Made by a program: the position numbers and the translations under genes. From Candidatus Omnitrophota bacterium (GTDB taxonomy: Bacteria > Omnitrophota > Gorgyraeia > Gygaellales > Profunditerraquicolaceae), in NCBI GenBank assembly GCA_028710845.1, contig JAQTTI010000001.1:36244-64679 (forward strand): a stretch of 28,436 nt of DNA. The letters are read 5' to 3'. Positions 14,041-22,880 of the stretch are shown one piece after another; within the stretch, counting starts at the first letter, position 1; every line of letters starts with the position of its first letter. The notes under the pieces were generated by a model that was not told the DNA's origin, ran no database searches, and saw only the letters and a program-made list of their open reading frames with translations.

Positions 14041-14958
14041 ATGATTAAGGAAGACAAGGAAATAATGTCTAGGATTAAAGAATTAAAGAAAAAACGCGGC
14101 GCCGTGATTTTGGTGCATAATTACCAGTTACCGGAAGTCCAGGATATAGCCGATTACCGCGGAGATTCACTGGAACTATCGCGTATCGCAGCTAAAACCG
14201 ATGCCAAGGTAATTGTTTTCTGCGGGGTTTATTTTATGGCCGAAACTGCTTCGATATTATCTCCGGATAAGCTGGTGGTAATGCCGGACACTGCGGCGGG
14301 CTGTCCAATGGCCAATATGATGAACGCTGATGACTTAAGAAAACTTAAAAAAGAGCATCCGAATGCTGTAGCTGTCGGTTATGTGAATACTTCAGCCGAA
14401 GTAAAAGCAGAATTGGATTACTGCTGTACTTCCACTAATGCTATTTCGGTAATCAATGCGCTTAGCGATAAGAAGGAAATAATTTTTGTCCCGGATAAAT
14501 ATCTTGCCGATTATGTTTCGAGAAAAACCGGCAGAAAATTAATTACCTGGCATGGTTTTTGCCCGACTCATGTAAAAATTTTACCTGAGGACCTAAAAAG
14601 GGAGAAAAAATTCCATCCCAAGGCGATAGTCATGGTGCATCCGGAGTGCCTGCCAAGCGTGGTGGACATGGCGGATGCCGTATTATCAACCAGCCAGATG
14701 GCTAAATTTGCTAAAGAAAACCCGGCCAAAGAGTTTATTATCGGGACCGAAGCCGGCCTGCTTTACCGTCTCAAACAAGATAATCCTGAAAAAGAGTTTT
14801 ATTTGGCCAGCGAAAGGGCAGTTTGCCCTAATATGAAGCGCACTACCCAGGAAAAGGTCCTTTGGGTCTTAGAAGAACTTAAAAACGAAGTTAAGGTGCC
14901 CGAAAATATAGCTAAGAAGGCGCGGCTGGCCATTGAGCGGATGCTGGCGATTGTTTAA
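14041..14958 (+). CDS. nadA: Quinolinate synthase A
   Basis: This 305-aa NadA condenses iminoaspartate with dihydroxyacetone phosphate to quinolinate in NAD synthesis. The three 4Fe-4S ligands fit the family spacing: C88 (TAAGCPMA), C174 (WHGFCPTHV) and C262 (VCPNMKRTT). Substrate motifs HNYQLPEVQDIAD, GDSLELS and MVHPEC are intact. The start follows the mnmA stop directly. ATG 14065 has a better Shine-Dalgarno sequence (AAGGAA) and would give 297 aa, close to archaeal homologues, so either start is possible. nadB and nadC are not in the window. Confidence 0.95.
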   Translation: MIKEDKEIMSRIKELKKKRGAVILVHNYQLPEVQDIADYRGDSLELSRIAAKTDAKVIVFCGVYFMAETASILSPDKLVVMPDTAAGCPMANMMNADDLRKLKKEHPNAVAVGYVNTSAEVKAELDYCCTSTNAISVINALSDKKEIIFVPDKYLADYVSRKTGRKLITWHGFCPTHVKILPEDLKREKKFHPKAIVMVHPECLPSVVDMADAVLSTSQMAKFAKENPAKEFIIGTEAGLLYRLKQDNPEKEFYLASERAVCPNMKRTTQEKVLWVLEELKNEVKVPENIAKKARLAIERMLAIV

Positions 14959-14981
14959 AAATATAACTTTAAGGTTAGGGG

Positions 14982-15605
14982 ATGAATATTCCGGTTGTTT
15001 TTGAAGATAACTGGTTTTTAATAGTTAATAAACCCGCAGGGTTATTGTCAGTTCCTACCCCTAAGAATGAAACGCGGACTTTGACCAGCATTTTAAATGA
15101 ATATGCGCAGGAAAAGAAAATAAAGTCCGGTTTTTTTCCTTGCCACAGGCTTGACCGCCAGACCTCAGGGTTGGTAATCTATGCCAAAGATAAAAGCACG
15201 GAAGCAAAGATGGCTGATCTTTTTAGGCAGAGAAAAGTAAGCAAGAAATATATTGCTTTTGTGCAGGGAAAATTATCAAGAAAAAACGGCCAGATAAGTT
15301 CGCAGATAGAAGGTAAGGCTGCCCTTACAAACTACCGGGTATTACAGGAAAAAAAAGATTACAGCGTAGTTGAAGTATCTCCGGTTACCGGCAGGACGAA
15401 CCAGATCCGCATCCATTTTAAAAGTATTTACCATCCTTTGGTTGGGGAGGATAAATTTAGTTTCCGCAAAGATTTTACTTTGCGTTTTAAGCGGATTTGC
15501 CTTCACGCCCAATACTTAGAATTTAAGCACCCTGAGACTGCCAGCACCGTTTCTGTCCAAGCGCCGCTGCCTTTAGATATGCAGAAGTTTTTAGAGGAAC
15601 ATTAA
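14982..15605 (+). CDS. RluA-family pseudouridine synthase
   Basis: This 207-aa catalytic-domain-only member lacks the N-terminal S4 domain. The catalytic Asp58 lies in CHRLDRQTSGLVIYAK. NKPAGLLSVP near residue 16 and GRTNQIRIHF near residue 136 are the other family motifs. It modifies uridines in rRNA or tRNA. Which positions cannot be inferred, though small RluA types resemble RluA or TruC. The Shine-Dalgarno sequence is AGGTTAGGGG. It lies in a run of closely spaced genes from mnmA onward. Confidence 0.92.
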   Translation: MNIPVVFEDNWFLIVNKPAGLLSVPTPKNETRTLTSILNEYAQEKKIKSGFFPCHRLDRQTSGLVIYAKDKSTEAKMADLFRQRKVSKKYIAFVQGKLSRKNGQISSQIEGKAALTNYRVLQEKKDYSVVEVSPVTGRTNQIRIHFKSIYHPLVGEDKFSFRKDFTLRFKRICLHAQYLEFKHPETASTVSVQAPLPLDMQKFLEEH

Positions 15606-15616
15606 GGAGGGTATTT

Positions 15617-16387
15617 GTGAATTTTCTGGATGTGGTCATATTCGGTATCGTCGAAGGTATTAGCGAATTTTTGCCCATTTCTTCGACCGGCCATTTAATA
15701 CTTACCGCGTCCTTGCTTAAAATAAGCCAGTCCGAATTTATTAAAAGTTTCGAAATAGCTATCCAGCTGGGGGCGATACTTTCGGTTGTTGTCTTATACA
15801 GGGAAAAACTAATCAAGAGTTTAGATATATGGAAACGGTTATTAGTAGCTTTTATTCCTTCTGCTTTGATCGGCGGATTATTTTATAAAATTATCAAAAA
15901 ATATTTTTTAGGCGATAATAATGTGGTTATTTGGTCCTTGTTTATCGGAGGTTTGTTCTTAATAATATTTGAGTTGTTCCACCGCGAAAGAAAAGAGGCC
16001 ATCGAAGAGTTAAAGGAGGTTTCTTATCCTCAGGCCTTGATAATCGGTTTATTCCAATCAATAGCGATAATTCCGGGAGTTTCCCGCGCCGCCGCCACGG
16101 TTATAGGCGGTTTAGCCGTCGGATTAAAAAGAAAGACCGTCGTCGAATTCTCCTTTCTGCTTGCGGTTCCTACTATGCTTGCGGCAACGGTTTTTGACCT
16201 TTACAAAAGCGCGCAAGTTTTTAAAACCGAAGAGTTTATCAGCCTGGGGTTAGGTTTTGTTGTTTCATTTCTGGTAGCAATTGCGGCAATTAAATTCCTG
16301 ATCGCTTTTATTAAAAAACATAGTTTTATAGTTTTCGGGGTATACCGGATAATCATCGCTTTGGTTTTCTGGTTTATCCTTAAATAA
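15617..16387 (+). CDS. uppP: Undecaprenyl-diphosphatase
   Basis: This 256-aa integral membrane phosphatase (BacA/UppP) recycles undecaprenyl pyrophosphate for peptidoglycan and polysaccharide synthesis. The catalytic motifs are EGISEFLPISSTGH at residues 13-26 and IPGVSRAAATVIGGL in the central region. About eight hydrophobic segments are visible. GTG 15617 is the start, with AAGGAGG at 15604-15610. Confidence 0.96.
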   Translation: MNFLDVVIFGIVEGISEFLPISSTGHLILTASLLKISQSEFIKSFEIAIQLGAILSVVVLYREKLIKSLDIWKRLLVAFIPSALIGGLFYKIIKKYFLGDNNVVIWSLFIGGLFLIIFELFHRERKEAIEELKEVSYPQALIIGLFQSIAIIPGVSRAAATVIGGLAVGLKRKTVVEFSFLLAVPTMLAATVFDLYKSAQVFKTEEFISLGLGFVVSFLVAIAAIKFLIAFIKKHSFIVFGVYRIIIALVFWFILK

Positions 16388-16402
16388 TCTTAAGAGGTAA
16401 TT

Positions 16403-17308
16403 ATGAGCATTATAGTTCTGGGGACGGTAGCTTTAGACAGTGTCAGGACGCCATTTGGCAAAAGGAAAGAATTGCTGGGAGGATCGGCTGCTCATTTCTC
16501 AATGGCTGCCCGGCTTTTTACAAAAGTCAATCTTATCGCAATTGTAGGAAGTGATTTTCCCAAAAGGCATATTTCGTTTCTAAGCGGAAAAGGTTTAAAC
16601 CTCAGTTCCCTGATAATTGATAAAGGTAAGACCTTCCGCTGGGAAGGTGAATATAAAGGCGATTTAAACCAGGCGCTTACCCTTAATACGGAATTAGGCG
16701 TACTTTCAGTATTCAAGCCCCGGGTTTCCGAAGAACAGCGGGCAATCGAAAATATTTTTCTGGCCAATGTGGATCCGGATATCCAGCAGCACCTTCTTTT
16801 TAAAATGCGCTCGCCTAAGTTAGTCGGCCTTGACAGCATGAACTATTGGATAAATACCAAGCGCAAAGAATTAATCAAGCTGCTTAAACAGGTGGATATT
16901 TATGTGGCTAATGACCAGGAATCAAGGGACCTTTCTCAGGAAAATAATTTACTCAAGGCAGCCAGGAGGCTTTGTTCTTTTGGGCCGAAGATGGCGTTGA
17001 TCAAAAAGGGCGAGCACGGAGTTTTATTTTATGCCAAAAAAGAAGGATTCGTTTTTTCCCTGCCTGCTTATCCGGTGGAGAAAGTAATTGACCCGACCGG
17101 CGCAGGAGATACTTTTGCCGGTGGATTTATGGGATACCTGGCCAAAAAGAATAAAATTAATTCTACTACTATAAAAAAGGCTTTGGCCTATGGGACAGTC
17201 GCCGCTTCTTTTAATGTCGAAGATTTCGGACTATATAGGACCAGCAGGCTTTTGCCGCAGGATTTAGAAAGGCGCCTGATTAAATTTAAGAACTGTTTCT
17301 CATTTTAA
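16403..17308 (+). CDS. PfkB-family carbohydrate/nucleoside kinase
   Basis: This 301-aa ribokinase-fold kinase has GGSAAHFSMAARLF near residue 26 (substrate-lid glycine motif) and DPTGAGDTFAGGF near residue 230, with the catalytic aspartate GAGD and the anion hole. The substrate cannot be deduced; the N-terminal lid segment is short. AGAGGT precedes the ATG. Confidence 0.88.
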   Translation: MSIIVLGTVALDSVRTPFGKRKELLGGSAAHFSMAARLFTKVNLIAIVGSDFPKRHISFLSGKGLNLSSLIIDKGKTFRWEGEYKGDLNQALTLNTELGVLSVFKPRVSEEQRAIENIFLANVDPDIQQHLLFKMRSPKLVGLDSMNYWINTKRKELIKLLKQVDIYVANDQESRDLSQENNLLKAARRLCSFGPKMALIKKGEHGVLFYAKKEGFVFSLPAYPVEKVIDPTGAGDTFAGGFMGYLAKKNKINSTTIKKALAYGTVAASFNVEDFGLYRTSRLLPQDLERRLIKFKNCFSF

Positions 17309-17322
17309 GGAGGGATTTGGCT

Positions 17323-17775
17323 ATGTTAGCGGATCAGATTTTTAACGATTACAAAGAAGCAATGAAAGCAAGGGATACATTAAAAAGTTCGGTTTTAAGT
17401 TTCCTGCGCGCTGATATGTTAAACCAGGCAACTGCCAAGAAAAAAGATAAGCTTGATGATGCAGATATTTTTGTCGTAATCAAAAAACAGATCAAACAGC
17501 ACCAGGATTCGATCGACCAATTTACCTCAGGCGCAAGGCTAGATGCCGCCGAAAAAGAGAAAAAAGAGCTGGAAATCCTGAAAAGTTATTTACCCGCCGA
17601 GATGCCCGTCGAAGAAATAAAAAGGCTGATTGAAGAGGCGGTTGTCTCAACCGGCTCAAGCGGGCCGAAAGACATGGGTAAATTGATGAAAGAATTGACC
17701 CAGAAAATAGCCGGTAAGGCTGACGGGAAATTAGTCAGCGATCTGGTCAGAAACAGGCTAAATACCCCTTCCTAA
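17323..17775 (+). CDS. yqeY: GatB/YqeY domain protein
   Basis: This 150-aa YqeY-like protein is mostly helical and homologous to the tail domain of GatB, which binds tRNA in amidotransferases. It has the characteristic KSSVLSFLRADMLNQ, EKKELEILKSYLPAEM and SGPKDMGKLMKELTQKIAGKADGKLVSDLVR segments. ATG 17323 is preferred to TTG 17317 because AAGGAGG at 17307-17313 is then at normal distance. The role of free-standing YqeY is not well established. Confidence 0.9.
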   Translation: MLADQIFNDYKEAMKARDTLKSSVLSFLRADMLNQATAKKKDKLDDADIFVVIKKQIKQHQDSIDQFTSGARLDAAEKEKKELEILKSYLPAEMPVEEIKRLIEEAVVSTGSSGPKDMGKLMKELTQKIAGKADGKLVSDLVRNRLNTPS

Positions 17776-17791
17776 AAGAAAGTCCTTAGAA

Positions 17792-18985
17792 ATGTTTTCG
17801 TCGTTAAAGGTTAAGTATTTTCGTATTTACTGGTTAGGCATGTTTGTATCTTTAATCGGCACCTGGATACAGACCATAGCCCAAAGCTGGCTGGTTTTCC
17901 GCCTGACCAACTCGTCATTTCTCCTGGGGTTGGTAGGTTTTTTAGGCGCGATACCTATATTTCTGCTTTCCATGTTCGGAGGAGTGCTTGCGGACAGGGC
18001 CAATAAGAGGAATATTCTGATATTCACCCAATTCTCTTTTATGTTCCTGGCTTTTTTATTAGCCGTATTAACCCAATTCAAGTTTATTTCTACCTGGCAT
18101 ATTATGGTTATTTCTTTGCTTAACGGAATAATCATGGCATTTGACGCTCCGGCAAGGCAATCGATAGTGATCGAACTAGTAGGCAAGGAACATCTTTTTA
18201 ATGCCATCACCCTGAATTCGGTGGCCTTTAATTCGTCGCGGATCATCGGGCCCACTTTTGCCGGAGTATTAATTTCGATTATCGGGATGAGCGGTTGTTT
18301 TTATTTAAACGGTTTCAGTTTTTTAGCGGTAATTATCGCCCTTTTTTATATTAAACTCGGCCAAGGCAGCCAAAAAAATAATAATTCGGCATTAAGAGAC
18401 CTTAAAGACGGATTGATTTTTATCGGCTCCAACCATTTGATTTTAGGTTTGATTGCCATGGTGGGAGCGGTCAGCCTTTTCGGTATTTCTTACGTAATCC
18501 TTATGCCGGTCTTTGCCGATAATGTGCTGGGAACCGGGGTAAAGGGCCTGGGGGTATTGATGTCTAGCGCGGGCCTGGGAGCTTTGGCCGGCGCCTTAGT
18601 CCTGGCGAGATTAGGTGATTTTAAATATAAAGGGAAGTTGTTAATTGCCTCTGTATTTTCGTTTGCTGTATTTTTAATGCTTTTTTCCTTAACTAAAAAT
18701 TTTCTTTTAGCCATTTTTATACTTGTTTTTGTAGGTTTTGCCAGCGTTGTGCCGATAGCCTTAATCAATACTTTATTACAAATAAATGTCCCCGATAAAT
18801 TCCGGGGCAGGGTTATGAGTATATTCATGATTACTTTTGCCGGGACTATGCCCTTCGGCCATCTTATATCAGGAAGCCTTTCCCAGGTCTTTGGGGTATC
18901 CTGGGCGCTTTTTTTCTGCGGATCAAGCTGCCTGGTATTGTTTTTGGTAATTAACCTTATGTTTTCCCAGATCAGGCGGCTTTAG
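17792..18985 (+). CDS. MFS transporter, EntS-like efflux family
   Basis: This 397-aa protein with about twelve hydrophobic helices starts FRIYWLGMFVSLIGTWIQTIAQSWLVF, the opening usual for the EntS/MFS_3 efflux type. The inter-helix 2-3 motif is GGVLADRANKRN, and there is a helix 4 motif FDAPARQSIVIELVG. The substrate is unknown. The Shine-Dalgarno sequence is weak. It is the last gene of the mnmA run. Confidence 0.9.
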   Translation: MFSSLKVKYFRIYWLGMFVSLIGTWIQTIAQSWLVFRLTNSSFLLGLVGFLGAIPIFLLSMFGGVLADRANKRNILIFTQFSFMFLAFLLAVLTQFKFISTWHIMVISLLNGIIMAFDAPARQSIVIELVGKEHLFNAITLNSVAFNSSRIIGPTFAGVLISIIGMSGCFYLNGFSFLAVIIALFYIKLGQGSQKNNNSALRDLKDGLIFIGSNHLILGLIAMVGAVSLFGISYVILMPVFADNVLGTGVKGLGVLMSSAGLGALAGALVLARLGDFKYKGKLLIASVFSFAVFLMLFSLTKNFLLAIFILVFVGFASVVPIALINTLLQINVPDKFRGRVMSIFMITFAGTMPFGHLISGSLSQVFGVSWALFFCGSSCLVLFLVINLMFSQIRRL

Positions 18986-18995
18986 CAGATTTTAT

Positions 18996-19023
18996 TTGAT
19001 TTATTGGCAGATTTTGATAAAAT
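18996..19023 (+). promoter_or_regulatory. Promoter for the peptidoglycan-binding lipoprotein
   Basis: TTGATT at 18996-19001 and TAAAAT at 19018-19023 are 16 bases apart. Transcription from near 19030 would give a roughly 100-base leader. Confidence 0.5.
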
Positions 19024-19029
19024 TAACTA

Positions 19030-19130
19030 CAAAACCAAATCAGCCCCCTTTGGGCTAAGGAGGTGAGACCACCCTAACATTTATAAATAGAAGGCCGTTT
19101 TAATAAATTTTTTCAAGAGAGGAGAAAAGA
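19030..19130 (+). promoter_or_regulatory. Structured 5' leader with an orphan perfect Shine-Dalgarno sequence
   Basis: The leader has a hairpin AGCCC (19042-19046) with GGGCT (19052-19056), immediately followed by AAGGAGGTGA (19057-19066), a perfect complement of the 3' end of 16S rRNA. No start codon with a usable frame follows it. The real gene begins 65 bases later with its own GAGAGGAG. The second half of the orphan site can pair with ACCACC at 19068-19073. No known riboswitch is recognised. Confidence 0.5.
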
Positions 19131-19562
19131 ATGAAGAGGTTTCTAGGCGTAGCTTTTGTAGTTTTAATGTTATCGGTATTATCAAGTTGCGGCAAAAGAG
19201 AAGAGATGGATGATTTACAGCCAATCACGATGGAATCTTTGGGGGCAATCAGCTCAAGCACTGCGCCGGAGGTTAAGGTTCCGGAGGTTAAACCTGCAGT
19301 AACTGAAATTACCACCCAGGTAAAAGAGGCGCTGCCCTTACCGCCCCAAGGCCCTTATAAGCCTACAAATATCGAGATCCAGACTGCTTTAAAGAACGCA
19401 GGGTTTTATTCCGGGTCTGTAGACGGAAAGATCGGACCGAAAAGCAAGAAAGCGATAGAAGATTTTCAAAGCGCCAATGGTCTAAAAGCTGACGGCAAGG
19501 TGGGCCCGAAAACCTGGGAAGTTTTAAGCAGGCATTTGATTGCTGCGACGCGTTCCCGATAA
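19131..19562 (+). CDS. Peptidoglycan-binding-domain lipoprotein
   Basis: This 143-aa protein starts with a lipoprotein signal peptide (lipobox LSSC, lipidated Cys20). A proline- and valine-rich linker with a short repeat (APEVKVPEVKP) follows. The C-terminus is a PG_binding_1 domain, roughly residues 80-140: IQTALKNAGFYSGSVDGKIGPKSKKAIEDFQSANGLKADG, then KVGPKTWEVL. It probably tethers a membrane to the peptidoglycan layer. The Shine-Dalgarno sequence is GAGAGGAG. Confidence 0.92.
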   Translation: MKRFLGVAFVVLMLSVLSSCGKREEMDDLQPITMESLGAISSSTAPEVKVPEVKPAVTEITTQVKEALPLPPQGPYKPTNIEIQTALKNAGFYSGSVDGKIGPKSKKAIEDFQSANGLKADGKVGPKTWEVLSRHLIAATRSR

Positions 19563-19582
19563 AAAGAGAAATATATTTAGCT

Positions 19583-19623
19583 AAGGAAAATCCCGGCATT
19601 TTTATGTTGGGATTTTCTTTTTT
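19583..19623 (+). terminator. Intrinsic terminator after the peptidoglycan-binding lipoprotein
   Basis: GAAAATCCC and GGGATTTTC form a perfect 9-bp base with further pairing inward (GGCAT with ATGTT) and a T-run after it. Confidence 0.9.
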
Positions 19624-19636
19624 AGGGTGCTATAAT
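19607..19636 (+). promoter_or_regulatory. Promoter of the GH1 gene
   Basis: TTGGGA (19607-19612, inside the terminator 3' arm) and TATAAT (19631-19636) are 18 bases apart. The ATG comes eight bases after the -10 box and there is no Shine-Dalgarno sequence, so the message is predicted leaderless or nearly so. Confidence 0.55.
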
Positions 19637-19644
19637 ATCAGCAT

Positions 19645-20865
19645 ATGAAAAAATTCCCGCAAAATTTTCTTTGGGGAGCGGCAACCAGCGCTCATCAGGT
19701 TGAAGGGAATAATATTTATAATGACTGGTGGCAATCAGAACAGAGCCATAGATTAAAAGAAGCCTCAGGCCAGGCCTGCCGGCATTATGAACTTTATGAG
19801 CATGATTTTGAGATAGCCAGGGAGCTGAACCATAATTGCCACCGTTTTTCGATAGAATGGAGCAGGGTCGAACCCGAAGAAGGCAAGTTCGACCCTTGCG
19901 CCATAGAACATTATAAGCAAGTTATAGCTAACCTAAAAAAACAAAAAATCGAGCCTATTGTTACGCTGCTCCATTTTACAAACCCGGCCTGGTTTAGTAA
20001 AAAAGGAGGCTGGACTAAATCCAAGCTCAACAAATATTTCTTGAGGTTTGTTGCAAGAGTTGTAAATGAGTATGCGGGCCAGGTGAAATTCTGGATAACC
20101 ATAAATGAACCAATTGTTTATTCTTCACATTCCTTTCTTTTAGGCGCCTGGCCGCCTCAAGAACATTCATTAATTAAGACCATCAAAGTTACCTATAATC
20201 TGGCTAAAGCCCATAATACTTCTTACCGGCTTATCCATAAACTTTACCGGGATAAATCCTTAAACCCCCCTATGATTAGCATTGCAGCCAATTTACAGGC
20301 ATTTGAAATATGCCGCCCGACGCTAAAAAATAAACTGGCATTATTTCTCAGGCATAAATTGTATAATCTTCATTTTATAGATAAGATTATCTCTCAGAAA
20401 ACACTCGATTATATAGGGGTTAATTATTACGGAAGAAATCTCATAGACGTAGAAAAATGGGGGATAAACCATCTATTAGTCGATACCTGCCAGCATAACC
20501 ACTGTCCTTTGCCTAAGAACTCTTTAGGCTGGGATATTTATCCGCAAGGATTATATAAACTGATGATTGCTCTTAAAAAATATAACCTGCCTATTTTAAT
20601 AACCGAAAACGGAATATGCACAGAAGATGATGAGTTAAGATGGCTTTATATAAAAGAGCATTTGGAAGCTTTGCATCAAGCTATTGGCGAAGGCGTTAAT
20701 ATTTTTGGTTACATCTATTGGTCTTTAATCGATAATTTCGAATGGGACAAAGGCTTTGGTCCGCGGTTCGGTCTGGTCCGTGTGGATTATAATGACCAGA
20801 AGCGCACAATCAAGGCCAGCGCGAGAAAATTTGCCCAGGTCGCAAAAAGCGGTGAAATAGAGTGA
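19645..20865 (+). CDS. Glycoside hydrolase family 1 beta-glycosidase
   Basis: This 406-aa GH1 enzyme starts FPQNFLWGAATSAHQVEGN, the family N-terminal signature. The acid/base Glu155 lies in FWITINEP and the nucleophile Glu321 in LITENGI. HRFSIEWSRVEP and YWSLIDNFEWDKGFGPRFGLVRVDY complete the active site. It is somewhat shorter than typical 440-480 aa members. There is no signal peptide, so it acts in the cytoplasm on beta-linked glycosides. The sugar specificity is not determined. Confidence 0.95.
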   Translation: MKKFPQNFLWGAATSAHQVEGNNIYNDWWQSEQSHRLKEASGQACRHYELYEHDFEIARELNHNCHRFSIEWSRVEPEEGKFDPCAIEHYKQVIANLKKQKIEPIVTLLHFTNPAWFSKKGGWTKSKLNKYFLRFVARVVNEYAGQVKFWITINEPIVYSSHSFLLGAWPPQEHSLIKTIKVTYNLAKAHNTSYRLIHKLYRDKSLNPPMISIAANLQAFEICRPTLKNKLALFLRHKLYNLHFIDKIISQKTLDYIGVNYYGRNLIDVEKWGINHLLVDTCQHNHCPLPKNSLGWDIYPQGLYKLMIALKKYNLPILITENGICTEDDELRWLYIKEHLEALHQAIGEGVNIFGYIYWSLIDNFEWDKGFGPRFGLVRVDYNDQKRTIKASARKFAQVAKSGEIE

Positions 20866-22862
20866 ATATTTCCGATAAAGAATTCGTAATAAAAGAGATG
20901 CCTTTTTTTGCCGGGCTCAGCAAGCAAGAGCTGGCCCTGGTTTACGAAAAAAGCAAGGTGATCGAATATTGTAAAGGCCGGGTTATTTATGATGAAGGCC
21001 AGGCACCAAGCGCTTTTTATTGTATTATATCGGGCAGGGTAGAGATATATACTAAGGATAAAAGCGGCCAGAAATTAACTTTGGAATATCTCCACCGCGG
21101 TAAATATTTTGGAATTATTTCCCTGCTTACCAGCGAGCCGCATTCAGTCACAGCTGAGGCAATGAATGATTGTTGTATTCTGGTAATCGATAAGGATGAT
21201 TTTGATTGTCTGCTGCAAAATCTGCCCCGTTTAGCCATTGATTTAAGCCGCTCCTTAAGCCGCCGGCTTAAAAGGAAAGATATACATCAAAAAAAGATAT
21301 TTGAAAGCACGGTAATTTCAGTATTCAGTTCTTATGCCCAGGCCGGAAAAACAATCTACGCCTTGAATCTTGCCCTCAGCCTGGGCCAGGAAACCCATAA
21401 ATCCGTAATTATCATCGATATTCTGTCGAAAGAAAAAACCCCTACCTTGCCCCGTAAGCTAAATATAGACAATCCGCCGATATCGGATTTATCATCTAAT
21501 GCTGATATCTATGCCTTGCCCAAAGATATCATTATGAAAACCGAGTTCGGGATAGATTTAGTATGTTTTTATTATGAAGAAGATAATGACGCCTGCCTTA
21601 AAAGGCTGATTGAAATATTAAGCCTCCTGGTCAATGATTACCATTATATCCTTTTGGATCTGCCGGCGGCAATGGATCGTTCGATTATCAGTATGCTTAA
21701 TCAATCCGACCTTATCCATATCCTAAGCAGCCCGGAACCTACGGACTTAAAACGTACAAGTAATCTGATCGGCAGGTTAAAAACAGATTACAATTTCGAT
21801 ATCCAAAAAATAAAGACTATCGTAAACGAATATAAGCTTGCCAGGATTGATTGTTCCAGCCAGACAGAAATCCTTGGGCAGGATATTTTTGCGACAATCC
21901 CCAAGATCAAATTTGATTCGCCTGAACGGTTGATTATCGACGATCCACAGTGCGAGTATTCCAAGGTGGTAAGAAGGATTGCCCGCCAGTTGGGAGATTG
22001 CCTGGTGGGCCTGGTTTTAGGGGTGGGGGTAGGTTATGGATTCTGTCATGTAGGAGTATTAAAAGTTATCGAGGAAGAAAATATCCCGATAGATGTTATC
22101 GTAGGGTCCAGTATCGGTTCGTTTATCGCCAGCCTTTGGGCTATCGGAAAAACCAGCAGTGAAATTCTGGAAGTGGCCCGTGAATTCCGGGAACCTAAGC
22201 ATATCTGGGGCCTGGTTGATATAACTTTCCCCAGTTTTGGTTTTATCAAAGGCAACAAGCTTTACCGCTTTCTGAAGAAACATTTGGGAGACAAAACCTT
22301 TTACGATGTAAAACTTCCTTTAAAGATAATTGCCAGCGATGTCCGCAAAAAAGAGCCGAAAATTTTAGACAAAGGCCTGTTGGTTGATGCTATAATGGCA
22401 AGTTGTTCGATGCCCGGGGTATTCGCTCCTTTTAAGTTCAGGGAAGAAATACTTTTTGACGGAGGGGTAACCTATCCTTTGCCTACTGAGCCTTTAATGC
22501 AGATGGGGGTAAAGAAGATTATTGCCGTCAATGTTACCCCCTCCCGGGAAGATATCTTAAAACAGTTAGCGAAACTTAAGCAAGGCCCGGAAGGCGTTAA
22601 GGTAAAAGATAAACCCCTTGGCCTATTTGGACGGCTAAAGAATATTTTTAACTTTAATATTTTAAATATAATTTTTAGCAGCGTAGAAATACTGCAATCC
22701 GAAGTGGCCCGTAAAGAGGGAGAATTAGCTGATATCGTGCTTCATCCTGACACCACCGGTTTGTTTTGGCTTGAGCTCCATAGGTCTTATGAATTCGCCA
22801 AGCGGGGAGAACAGGAAGCCAGGGAAAATTTAGACAAGATCTGGAAGTTAATCAACGAATAA
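20862..22862 (+). CDS. Fusion of cNMP-binding, MinD/CpaE-like and patatin phospholipase domains
   Basis: This 666-aa protein has three parts. Residues 14-135 are a cyclic-nucleotide-binding (CAP_ED) domain (FFAGLSKQELALVYEKSKVI, ISGRVEIYTKD, GKYFGIISLLTSEPHSVTAEA). Residues about 148-375 resemble MinD/CpaE ATPases: the loop SSYAQAGKT at 156-164 keeps GKT but lacks the signature lysine of KGGxGKT, and YILLDLPAA at 262-270 fits Walker B. Residues about 380-640 are patatin: GVGVGYGFCHVGVLK (oxyanion loop, with Tyr where Arg/Lys is usual), GSSIGS with nucleophile Ser417, and Asp533 in FDGG. This is NTE-like architecture with an inserted P-loop domain. The gene starts at GTG overlapping the GH1 stop (GTGA). 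There are no membrane helices. Likely a regulated lipid esterase/phospholipase. Confidence 0.88.
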   Translation: MNISDKEFVIKEMPFFAGLSKQELALVYEKSKVIEYCKGRVIYDEGQAPSAFYCIISGRVEIYTKDKSGQKLTLEYLHRGKYFGIISLLTSEPHSVTAEAMNDCCILVIDKDDFDCLLQNLPRLAIDLSRSLSRRLKRKDIHQKKIFESTVISVFSSYAQAGKTIYALNLALSLGQETHKSVIIIDILSKEKTPTLPRKLNIDNPPISDLSSNADIYALPKDIIMKTEFGIDLVCFYYEEDNDACLKRLIEILSLLVNDYHYILLDLPAAMDRSIISMLNQSDLIHILSSPEPTDLKRTSNLIGRLKTDYNFDIQKIKTIVNEYKLARIDCSSQTEILGQDIFATIPKIKFDSPERLIIDDPQCEYSKVVRRIARQLGDCLVGLVLGVGVGYGFCHVGVLKVIEEENIPIDVIVGSSIGSFIASLWAIGKTSSEILEVAREFREPKHIWGLVDITFPSFGFIKGNKLYRFLKKHLGDKTFYDVKLPLKIIASDVRKKEPKILDKGLLVDAIMASCSMPGVFAPFKFREEILFDGGVTYPLPTEPLMQMGVKKIIAVNVTPSREDILKQLAKLKQGPEGVKVKDKPLGLFGRLKNIFNFNILNIIFSSVEILQSEVARKEGELADIVLHPDTTGLFWLELHRSYEFAKRGEQEARENLDKIWKLINE

Positions 22863-22880
22863 ATGGAAGGAAGGCAAATC

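Noticed and set aside
21950..22162. 70-aa open frame inside the patatin gene
   Set aside because: It overlaps the conserved patatin oxyanion loop and nucleophile region in a different frame and has no start signals.
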